Assembly: GCA_020201015.1 (NCBI GenBank)
Contig: JAIVHN010000217.1
Location: 1 to 6,994, forward strand
Source: Spirochaeta sp.
Lineage (GTDB): Bacteria > Spirochaetota > Spirochaetia > DSM-27196 > SLAA01
Length of the DNA: 6,994 nt
Direction: 5' to 3'
In this document: in pieces, positions 1 to 5,275 of the stretch
Layout: each line of letters starts with the position of its first letter
Numbering within the stretch: position 1 is the first letter of the stretch
Made by a program: the position numbers and the translations under genes
Notes under the pieces: generated by a model
What the model was told of the DNA's origin: nothing
The model's input: only the letters and a program-made list of their open reading frames with translations
Databases searched by the model: none

Positions 1-167
1 AGTGAGTCAAGATCGTCGGCTAAGGCGGCATGCCGTCCGCCCAGCGCACCCGAACGTGCCGAGGGCACACGTGTGCGAGATGCCGGAAAGTAGTCGGCGC
101 TTGCCACACCTACCGCAAGCAGGAAAAAAATGAGGGTAAGTAGAATGAGTGGGCGAACGTTCAGCAT
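1..167 (-). CDS. Outer-membrane protein, PorV/FadL-like (UPF0164-type), N-terminal fragment
   Basis: This is the first 55 codons of a gene that runs off the left edge of the window. The protein begins with a signal peptide: a short basic start, a hydrophobic stretch at about residues 7-21, and a clear signal peptidase I site after Ala-Ser-Ala (residues 22-24). The mature start carries Ser-Gly-Ala-Leu-Gly-Gly, then Ala-Ala-Leu-Ala-Asp-Asp (residues 39-52). This resembles the N-terminal signature of PorV/FadL-like and spirochaetal UPF0164 barrels, in which a Gly-rich segment and an Ala-Asp-Asp motif precede an Asn-Pro-Ala. The start ATG at 167 follows AAGGGGAG at close spacing. The gene starts 29 bases after the stop of the lipoprotein gene and is probably cotranscribed with it. 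The barrel itself lies outside the window, so the family call rests on the N-terminus only. Confidence 0.72.
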   Translation of the reverse strand, partial: MLNVRPLILLTLIFFLLAVGVASADYFPASRTRVPSARSGALGGRHAALADDLDS

Positions 168-196
168 GTACTCCCCTTGTTACTTCGGTTACTCAA

Positions 197-841
197 TTAA
201 GGCCTGGTCAGATAGTCTTCCAACTCTTTCAGCCCGGTTCCAGACTTGCCTTGGGCCTCAAGATCCTCTCGCGCTTTACCCACGAATAAAACCAGTGGCG
301 AGTTGGGCGCAAAAGTAAGATCGGCAACACTTTCAACACCATCGTCCTCATCTGCCGCCTGCATAATCAAGCCAATGGTCACAAACACGTATTGATCTGT
401 GGTAACAGCACCGCCAGCTGCCCGAGCGGCAAGAATTCGCTGCTGGGCCTCCTCTACGTAGCTGTAATCTACGCTGTCGAGGCTGCCGTCAAGCACAGCG
501 GCAAGGGCGTCGGCATCGTCCAGATCTCCATCAATGCCGACCTTGATTAACCCCTGCAGCTCGTCTAAGACGCCGGAAGCGGTAAGTGCTAAGTCGGTCA
601 TAGTTAAAAGAACATCGGCATCGTCGTCTGCGGAGACCTTACCCTTAAGAGCGTCATAAAGCTTGGCTGCCTCGGCTCGGTCGTCGCCGACGTACGAGGC
701 ACGTGCAAGCAGCTGGTCCTTACTTAAGTTGTCCGGATCGCGCTGGAACTCGGAAAAGAGGTTGTTGGTGAAGATGTCTTCACAGGCAGTGAAGAGCAAG
801 ATGAGCAGTAATGCACTAAGTAGGTACCGAATTCGCGACAT
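197..841 (-). CDS. Small acidic lipoprotein of unknown function
   Basis: I do not recognise this 214-residue protein as a named family. It opens with a lipoprotein signal peptide: basic residues 3-5, a Leu-rich core at 7-17, then Phe-Thr-Ala-Cys with Cys20 as the lipidated residue. Phe at -3 departs from the strict lipobox but fits the looser spirochaetal form. The mature part is rich in Asp, Ala and Leu, looks mainly helical, and holds acidic clusters such as Ser-Ala-Asp-Asp-Asp-Ala-Asp (about residues 70-76) and Ala-Asp-Glu-Asp-Asp (about 162-166). There is no Cys apart from Cys20 and no obvious catalytic motif. The ATG at 841 is supported by AGGAG eight bases upstream and by a promoter just beyond it. 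It sits between two outer-membrane barrel genes and is 29 bases from the downstream one, so a role as a barrel partner or assembly factor is possible, but that is inference from position. Confidence 0.85.
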   Translation of the reverse strand: MSRIRYLLSALLLILLFTACEDIFTNNLFSEFQRDPDNLSKDQLLARASYVGDDRAEAAKLYDALKGKVSADDDADVLLTMTDLALTASGVLDELQGLIKVGIDGDLDDADALAAVLDGSLDSVDYSYVEEAQQRILAARAAGGAVTTDQYVFVTIGLIMQAADEDDGVESVADLTFAPNSPLVLFVGKAREDLEAQGKSGTGLKELEDYLTRP

Positions 842-876
842 ATCTGGTACTCCTATCGACCAATTTGGTGAGAATC

Positions 877-906
877 ATTATACACCACGGGGACAGACTC
901 TTTCAG
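877..906 (-). promoter_or_regulatory. Sigma70-type promoter for the lipoprotein gene
   Basis: On the minus strand a perfect TATAAT (877-882) is preceded, 18 bases upstream, by CTGAAA (901-906), which matches TTGACA at four of six positions. Transcription would start near 870, giving a leader of roughly 28 bases that contains the AGGAG ribosome-binding site. The promoter lies in the 93-base gap after the 407-residue barrel gene, so the lipoprotein and the following outer-membrane gene can be expressed independently of it. Confidence 0.65.
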
Positions 907-934
907 ACATCTATTCGACCCGGGTCGGGACCGG

Positions 935-2158
935 CTAAAACCGAATACCAAACTCAAGTGCCGCGCCAGCGCTACTCGTGTCCCCTTGCTGTTTGCCAAG
1001 CTCCCGACCGTACAGTGCCATGTTCAGATCCAGGAAGAAAAGCCGCAGGCCGACTCCACCGGTCGGGCGACCCTGGTTTAACCCGGCACGCAGAGAGAAG
1101 AACCGCATAAGCTCAAGCTCACCACCTACATGCGTACGGTAGATAAACGGTTGGCTGCCGGTGCCGGATGGATCCGCCCATCCCATAGGGTCACGCAACT
1201 CCAAGTGAAGCTGCGGACGAGCAACCTCCCATGGGCGAGGCGCCCACATAACACCAACATCAAAACGAGTTGGAATTACGTGACGTCCGGCAGGAATGTA
1301 GCCCTCCTCACCCTCACGTTTCTCTTCCGGAAGAGCACCGTTGGAGAGACTTTCGTTGACCTCGCTCAGGCTATTGTCGGAGTAGTTCAGGCGCGTATCT
1401 CCCAAATGCCGACCTGCAAGGCCAAGCGTGAAGTCGCGGTACTGAAGCAGAAGCCCTGCGTCCAACGAGAAACCATAGCCGTTGAGCGAACGCGTAATGT
1501 CCTGGTAATCTTCATCAGTTTCGCCCGGCACACCGAGATACTTCTGCAGTGCAGCATCGGATGCGTCGTTATCAAACAGCGAGCGAACCCGCACAAAAGG
1601 GCGAACCGAGCCGCCCACGGCAACCTTAACCGGGCCAAGTTCAAAGGGAAAGCCTAAGCCGCCAACAAAGCTGATCTCGGATGTAGAAGTGCCGGTAATT
1701 CCACCGGGAAGCTCTTCACCAAAGAAAAATGAGTCTGAAGCAAAGCGCAGCCCTATACCCAGACCGCCGCCCACATATCCAACTCCCCCTGAAGCCCCAA
1801 TTCCCATACCGTTGCCGGAGAGTTGTCCCTCAATACGCTCAAGAGTGGAGTCATCTTCTATATCGCTGTCTCCAAAAAAGAGCTGCATAGTCTCAACTGC
1901 ATGGATTGGACTGCTGTGGACCCAGCCCTGCAGATTAAGCAAGGTGAAACTGCCCCTACCCAACGCAAAGGCGGCAGGATTTATGAACAAGGAACGATAT
2001 CCACGCGCCGAGGCCACACTAGAGTCGCCCTGCGCCATGTGGACCGGATCAAAAACCGCGACCGGCGCTTCACGTACCGTGTTTGCTGGCAGCAAGCCTG
2101 CTGAGAAAATGAGTAGAATAATGATGAGCGGTACAGCCGGAGTTGCGCGAACAGGCAT
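935..2158 (-). CDS. Outer-membrane beta-barrel protein, PorV/FadL-like
   Basis: This 407-residue protein looks like an exported barrel. The N-terminus has a hydrophobic signal segment (residues 10-23), with likely cleavage after Leu-Pro-Ala (residue 25). Residues 44-63 hold Gly-Asp-Ser-Ser-Val-Ala and then Phe-Ile-Asn-Pro-Ala-Ala, matching the Asn-Pro-Ala region of PorV/FadL-like proteins. From about residue 115 onward, Gly-rich alternating strands recur, as in amphipathic barrel strands. The last third includes a Phe-Phe-Ser-Leu-Arg-Ala-Gly-Leu-Asn-Gln-Gly stretch (353-363), and the chain ends in Glu-Phe-Gly-Ile-Arg-Phe, with the terminal Phe expected of a BAM-recognised strand. The ATG at 2158 follows AAGGA with five bases between. 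A terminator lies upstream at 2242-2276, yet I found no convincing promoter in the remaining 83 bases. The substrate is unknown; relatives include FadL-like transporters and secretion accessory barrels. Confidence 0.75.
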   Translation of the reverse strand: MPVRATPAVPLIIILLIFSAGLLPANTVREAPVAVFDPVHMAQGDSSVASARGYRSLFINPAAFALGRGSFTLLNLQGWVHSSPIHAVETMQLFFGDSDIEDDSTLERIEGQLSGNGMGIGASGGVGYVGGGLGIGLRFASDSFFFGEELPGGITGTSTSEISFVGGLGFPFELGPVKVAVGGSVRPFVRVRSLFDNDASDAALQKYLGVPGETDEDYQDITRSLNGYGFSLDAGLLLQYRDFTLGLAGRHLGDTRLNYSDNSLSEVNESLSNGALPEEKREGEEGYIPAGRHVIPTRFDVGVMWAPRPWEVARPQLHLELRDPMGWADPSGTGSQPFIYRTHVGGELELMRFFSLRAGLNQGRPTGGVGLRLFFLDLNMALYGRELGKQQGDTSSAGAALEFGIRF

Positions 2159-2241
2159 AGCTTTCCTTACTTCGAGATCTTCTAGTAGATAATCGGCAAA
2201 ATATCACAAGACGAATAGGATTTCGGGACCTAACCTACAAC

Positions 2242-2276
2242 AAAAAGAGAGCGCCCCACGCGAACGTGATAACGCC
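2242..2276 (-). terminator. Intrinsic terminator after the bactofilin/TPR unit
   Basis: Read on the minus strand, GGCGTTATCACG (2276-2265) pairs with CGTGGGGCGCT (2260-2250) around a UUCG tetraloop (2264-2261). The stem has 11 pairs, four of them G-U wobbles, and one bulged A. It is followed by CTC and then five T residues (2246-2242). This is a standard Rho-independent arrangement placed 12 bases after the TPR gene's stop codon. Confidence 0.72.
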
Positions 2277-2287
2277 AGCAAACGGCG

Positions 2288-2917
2288 TTAACCGCCGACG
2301 ACGGCCTCCACCCGAGATAAGCCTTGCAGCGCGGCAGTATGATTGGGATTCATCTCCAACGCCTGGCGATACGCCTGCTCGGCGTACTGATGGTCGTTTA
2401 TTTGTTCCCGGACATATCCAAGGCGCACCCACCAGTTGATGTTTTCATCTCCGTGGTGCAGCGCAGTAGTTATGGCGATATCCGCTCGGTTGAACTCACC
2501 CATGCGAATGAAAATCTCACCCATATTGAAGTACACCTGCGGAATATGCACACCTTGGGGTCGAATAGCGGTGTATTGCTGGTATAAGTCAAGCGCACGT
2601 TCGTTGTTGTTTAACCTGAAGTTTGCCTCGGCTACTATGTGCACAATTCGGTGGTCAAAGCGCGCAACAGCAAGCGCCCTCGTGCCGTACTCAAGCGCCT
2701 CTTCATTGCGATTCTGGGCCAGTAAGCTCCAACCCAACACGCTGTAGGCGTTCATGTTTCGCGGCATTTGTTCTATTTCATCAAGTGTCGCCTGAACCGC
2801 CGCGTTATACCGACCGTTGCGATACAGCTGCAAGGCATCCGGCGCCTGAGCAACCAACAGGGCAGTGACACCCACAAAAAAAAGCGCGGCAATTCCGGCA
2901 ATACGTTTCCGTTTCAT
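2288..2917 (-). CDS. Exported tetratricopeptide-repeat (TPR) protein
   Basis: The 209-residue protein starts with a basic N-terminus (Lys-Arg-Lys-Arg) and a hydrophobic segment at about residues 7-23, so it is exported or membrane-anchored. The natural cleavage site, Ala-Gln-Ala at 23-25, is followed by Pro26, which signal peptidase I tolerates poorly. Cleavage after residue 23 or retention as an anchor are alternatives. From residue 26 to about 205 the chain is TPR-like helix pairs: clear units at about 57-90 (Ala-Tyr-Ser-Val-Leu-Gly-Trp-Ser), 127-160 (Val-Tyr-Phe-Asn-Met-Gly-Glu) and 161-194, the last with Ala-Leu-Glu-Met-Asn-Pro-Asn, plus degenerate units at 26-56 and 91-124. TPR proteins are binding scaffolds, and the partner cannot be told from sequence. 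It starts 33 bases after the bactofilin stop and ends at an intrinsic terminator, so the two genes probably form one operon. Confidence 0.88.
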   Translation of the reverse strand: MKRKRIAGIAALFFVGVTALLVAQAPDALQLYRNGRYNAAVQATLDEIEQMPRNMNAYSVLGWSLLAQNRNEEALEYGTRALAVARFDHRIVHIVAEANFRLNNNERALDLYQQYTAIRPQGVHIPQVYFNMGEIFIRMGEFNRADIAITTALHHGDENINWWVRLGYVREQINDHQYAEQAYRQALEMNPNHTAALQGLSRVEAVVGG

Positions 2918-2930
2918 GCGAATGTTCCCC

Positions 2931-2951
2931 TCCCCAGGCTTTCCCCAGGCT
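2931..2951 (-). repeat. 10-bp tandem direct repeat in the bactofilin-TPR gap
   Basis: Two perfect copies of AGCCTGGGGA (minus-strand sense), at 2942-2951 and 2931-2940, are separated by one base. The first overlaps the last base of the bactofilin stop codon. The second runs into the GGGAGGGG purine tract that serves as the ribosome-binding site of the TPR gene. It could be a local duplication of the purine-rich region or a protein-binding site. Confidence 0.6.
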
Positions 2952-3325
2952 TATATTCGTTCTGCACTCCGATCAAGCGTCGGCATACTGCAACTACCGT
3001 TGAGCCTACACCCGCTCTGGACGATAAGATCCGGCGCGAACACGCTACCGTCAAGCTCTGAACCGGCAAAAAGTTCAATGCGCTCAGCCGCATGCACCTC
3101 ACCCATCAGGGTTCCCTTAACGCTGATCCGCCCGGCGTGAATAGTAGCATTTACCCGAGCACCGGGATTCACGTAGACATCGCCCTTGGACTCTATATGC
3201 CCTTCAAGACTTCCTTTAATCACGAGCCCGTCCGAGAAACTGAGCTCTCCTTCGAACTCAACGTCCTCTGCAAGCACGGTCTCCATCTCACTTTCTTCAA
3301 TCTGGCGCACACGTAAGTCGCTCAT
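2951..3325 (-). CDS. Bactofilin (polymer-forming cytoskeletal protein)
   Basis: This 124-residue protein matches the bactofilin family (formerly DUF583), cytoplasmic or membrane-associated proteins that polymerise without nucleotide and act as scaffolds for cell-shape and envelope factors. A short polar N-terminal tail (residues 1-17) precedes the core, about residues 18-113. The core is made of short Gly- and Val/Ile-rich turns of a right-handed beta-helix: Phe-Glu-Gly-Glu-Leu, Val-Ile-Lys-Gly-Ser-Leu-Glu-Gly, Val-Lys-Gly-Thr-Leu-Met-Gly-Glu-Val and Leu-Asp-Gly-Ser-Val. A short charged tail follows. The length is normal for a minimal bactofilin. The ATG at 3325 is supported by AAGGGG five bases upstream and a promoter at 3349-3378. 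It is the first gene of a likely two-gene operon with the exported TPR protein. No M23 endopeptidase gene, a frequent bactofilin neighbour, is present here. Confidence 0.92.
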   Translation of the reverse strand: MSDLRVRQIEESEMETVLAEDVEFEGELSFSDGLVIKGSLEGHIESKGDVYVNPGARVNATIHAGRISVKGTLMGEVHAAERIELFAGSELDGSVFAPDLIVQSGCRLNGSCSMPTLDRSAERI

Positions 3326-3348
3326 CTCCGCCCCTTTTGCTGTCCTGA

Positions 3349-3378
3349 ATACTAGATTGCCGCCGAGAGTTGTGTCAA
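3349..3378 (-). promoter_or_regulatory. Sigma70-type promoter for the bactofilin-TPR operon
   Basis: On the minus strand a perfect TTGACA (3373-3378) is followed, after 18 bases, by TAGTAT (3349-3354), four of six matches to TATAAT. The start site would fall near 3342, leaving a leader of about 17 bases with the AAGGGG ribosome-binding site. It lies in the 93-base gap behind tyrA. I see no hairpin with a T-run there, so tyrA transcripts may also read into the operon. Confidence 0.62.
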
Positions 3379-3418
3379 GCGTTGCATGCAGCTGCGCGGT
3401 TGTATATGCTGCTCTATT

Positions 3419-4135
3419 CTATATCTTGTCGGCAATGCGTTCAAAGGCATTTCGCAGCCGCCGACGCACCTCTGCAGTGTACGGATTGTGGCGCTGCAGG
3501 TCCAAAAAAAGCTGTTCCGGGTCGTTACAGGTTTGCTCCACTAACTGCAAAATGCGGGTGTAGCCAAGTGTGGCAATAGGACTGGACTCAAGCTCCAACT
3601 CACCAAGCACCCGCCCAATGAGATGGGTTATACCCTGGGTCGATGCCGCACTTCTGTCGTGTTCCTCGGGGCTCATGGTGTGCACCTCGAGACCAAGTGC
3701 CTGAAACTCATGGTACCAAAACTCGGACTTCTCCGAGCCTACTCGAACCGGCGAGTACACCATAGGAAGTCGGGCATTTGGTTCACGCGCTGAGTCCGGC
3801 CCAAACATAGGATGAGTACCAATAACTTCTACCTCCGCGGGTAGTATGCGCTGCATGAGTTCCACCGGGTACATCTTAACCGAGCAGGTATCCAATACCA
3901 ATGCGCCGGGAGGGAGTATCATTGAGAGGTCCTCAAGAACCGGTTCCATTGCCGAGATTGCAACACACAGGAAGACCGCATTGCACCCTGCAAGATCTTC
4001 CACGTTCCCACGCCGCACACCAGCGGGCGTAGCCCGCGTGTTGGAACGATTTGCGGCGGTAACCTCGTACCGTGTTGCGAGCATTTCCGCCCAAAAGGCA
4101 CCGAAACGCCCGAGACCATAAACACCAACCTGCAT
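3419..4135 (-). CDS. tyrA: TyrA-family arogenate/prephenate dehydrogenase, plant-like subtype
   Basis: The enzyme oxidatively decarboxylates arogenate to tyrosine, or prephenate to hydroxyphenylpyruvate, in aromatic amino acid synthesis. The 238-residue form starts at ATG 4135 directly before the Rossmann loop Gly-Leu-Gly-Arg-Phe-Gly (residues 7-12). Ala-Asn-Arg-Ser (28-31) ends the second strand without an acidic residue, which suggests NADP rather than NAD. Thr-Cys-Ser-Val-Lys (83-87) and Gly-Thr-His-Pro-Met-Phe-Gly-Pro (106-113) supply the likely catalytic Ser85 and His108. Glu-Glu-His-Asp (157-160) and the Ser-Pro-Ile...Gly-Tyr segment (185-192) resemble plant arogenate dehydrogenases. 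There is no chorismate mutase or ACT domain. An in-frame GTG at 4174 would add 13 residues (MLWYRPKAGYDVG) ahead of the fold; I reject it for that reason, although the chosen ATG has only a weak GGA just in front. The gene diverges from pta. Family certain; substrate inferred. Confidence 0.9.
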   Translation of the reverse strand: MQVGVYGLGRFGAFWAEMLATRYEVTAANRSNTRATPAGVRRGNVEDLAGCNAVFLCVAISAMEPVLEDLSMILPPGALVLDTCSVKMYPVELMQRILPAEVEVIGTHPMFGPDSAREPNARLPMVYSPVRVGSEKSEFWYHEFQALGLEVHTMSPEEHDRSAASTQGITHLIGRVLGELELESSPIATLGYTRILQLVEQTCNDPEQLFLDLQRHNPYTAEVRRRLRNAFERIADKI

Positions 4136-4192
4136 TCCGACATCATAGCCCGCTTTTGGCCTGTACCACAACACGGAAGTTCGTTTCGAAGT

Positions 4193-4220
4193 TTGACAAT
4201 TCGCCTCTTTGTGCTAATAT
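4193..4220 (+). promoter_or_regulatory. Strong sigma70-type promoter for pta-dapB-dapA
   Basis: A perfect TTGACA (4193-4198) is followed, 16 bases later, by TAATAT (4215-4220), preceded by TGC (4212-4214), which makes an extended -10. Transcription would start near 4227, giving a leader of about 32 bases. The surrounding gap between the divergent tyrA and pta genes (4136-4258) is AT-rich at 4215-4236. On the minus strand it contains TATGAT- and TATATT-like boxes that could serve tyrA, but none has a good -35 partner. Confidence 0.72.
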
Positions 4221-4245
4221 ATCATATCTTTTTATACCGATTCGC

Positions 4246-4250
4246 GGAGG
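4246..4250 (+). promoter_or_regulatory. Ribosome-binding site that fixes the pta start
   Basis: GGAGG lies eight bases before the ATG at 4259. This decides the start of pta, because the frame stays open upstream as far as a TTG at 4193 that is itself the -35 box of the promoter. Confidence 0.85.
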
Positions 4251-4258
4251 TTCCCGTT

Positions 4259-5254
4259 ATGGCATTTATCGATCGCATGCGTAGTAAAGCGCAAAAATTA
4301 CAGAGAAAACTTGTTCTACCCGAGGGTACCGAGCCCCGTACGATACAGGCGGCTCGCATACTCACCGACGAAAAGCTGGCGGCAAAGGTAACGCTCATTG
4401 GCTCACCGGACGCAATTAGCGAAGTAGCACAACAAGAAGGCGTATCCTTAGAGGGTATCGATATTGTAGACCCTGCCGCCTCACCAGACAAAGACCGTTA
4501 TGCTGCCGAGTATCATGAGCTACGCAAGCATAAGGGGTTAGATGAAGCAGGCGCCGCGAAGCACATTATTGAGCCGCTGAACTGGGCTGCAATGATGGTG
4601 CGCTTAGATGATGCTCAGGCAATGATAGCAGGGGCCGAAAACTCAACCGGTAACGTGTTACGCGCTGCGTTGGCAATAATCAAAACCAGCCCGGGTACAC
4701 AGGTTGCCTCCAGCTGCTTTGTCATGCAAATGAAGGACACGAAGTGGGGAGCGGACGGACACATGATCTTCTCCGACTGTGCAACAGTACCCGACCCCGA
4801 TGCAGCAGCCATGGCCGAAATTGCCATTGCCGCAGCCGAAAGCTGCCGCAACTTCCTTGAAGTTGAGCCCAGTGTTGCACTCCTCTCTTTCTCTACCAAA
4901 GGTTCTGCAAGTCACCCGGCAGTCGATAAGGTGGTACAGGCACTTGAGATTGTGAAAGAGAAAGCACCAGATCTAAAGGTAGATGGTGAGCTTCAGGCCG
5001 ATGCAGCCATTGTGCCGGGAGTTGGAAGCAAGAAAGCGCCAGGCTCGGAAGTTGCCGGAAATGCCAACACATTGGTATTTCCTGACCTTTCAAGTGGCAA
5101 TATATGTTATAAACTGGTACAACGTCTTGCCGGTGCCGAGGCCTACGGCCCGTTTTTGCAGGGCTTTGCAAAGCCGGTAAGTGATCTCTCCCGCGGGTGT
5201 TCAGTTGAGGATATTGTAAATACCTCGGCCGTTACCCTGTGTCAGGGAGCATAA
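4259..5254 (+). CDS. pta: Phosphate acetyltransferase
   Basis: Pta converts acetyl-CoA and phosphate to acetyl phosphate and CoA, reversibly, in the cytoplasm. With acetate kinase it yields ATP and acetate during fermentation, or activates acetate. The 331-residue product has the size of the short, single-domain Pta class, without the N-terminal DRTGG and regulatory parts of the long enterobacterial enzyme. Recognisable blocks are Leu-Pro-Glu-Gly-Thr-Glu-Pro-Arg (20-27), Gly-Glu-Leu-Gln-Ala-Asp-Ala-Ala (243-250), Lys-Ala-Pro-Gly-Ser-Glu-Val-Ala-Gly-Asn-Ala-Asn (259-270) and Asp-Leu-Ser-Arg-Gly (309-313). Ser311, Arg312 and Asp318 line up, by inspection, with the active-site Ser309, Arg310 and Asp316 of the Methanosarcina enzyme. 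The start at 4259 is chosen from GGAGG and the promoter position. It leads a probable operon, with dapB 21 bases downstream. No acetate kinase gene is in view. Confidence 0.96.
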   Translation: MAFIDRMRSKAQKLQRKLVLPEGTEPRTIQAARILTDEKLAAKVTLIGSPDAISEVAQQEGVSLEGIDIVDPAASPDKDRYAAEYHELRKHKGLDEAGAAKHIIEPLNWAAMMVRLDDAQAMIAGAENSTGNVLRAALAIIKTSPGTQVASSCFVMQMKDTKWGADGHMIFSDCATVPDPDAAAMAEIAIAAAESCRNFLEVEPSVALLSFSTKGSASHPAVDKVVQALEIVKEKAPDLKVDGELQADAAIVPGVGSKKAPGSEVAGNANTLVFPDLSSGNICYKLVQRLAGAEAYGPFLQGFAKPVSDLSRGCSVEDIVNTSAVTLCQGA

Positions 5255-5275
5255 CAAAGAACAGGGAGTAACAAC

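Noticed and set aside
916..927. Perfect 12-bp palindrome CGACCCGGGTCG after the 407-residue barrel gene
   Set aside because: It has no loop and no T-run on either strand, so it is not a terminator. A protein-binding site cannot be supported from a single copy.
1130..1657. Long open frame on the plus strand inside the barrel gene
   Set aside because: It lies wholly opposite a well-supported coding gene with signal peptide and barrel features, has no ribosome-binding site of note, and its translation resembles no protein I know.
2159..2200. AGATCT and nearby ATCT/AGAT inverted repeats upstream of the barrel gene
   Set aside because: The arms are four to six bases and such matches are expected by chance in an AT-richer stretch.
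4136..4174. GTG start at 4174 for tyrA, giving 13 extra residues
   Set aside because: The Rossmann fold begins directly after the ATG at 4135, and the extension has neither a ribosome-binding site nor a role in the fold. It cannot be fully excluded because the ATG's own ribosome-binding site is weak.
4221..4258. Possible lysine or other riboswitch in the leader of the pta-dapB-dapA unit
   Set aside because: The leader is only about 32 bases, far too short for a riboswitch aptamer, and no hairpin is seen.
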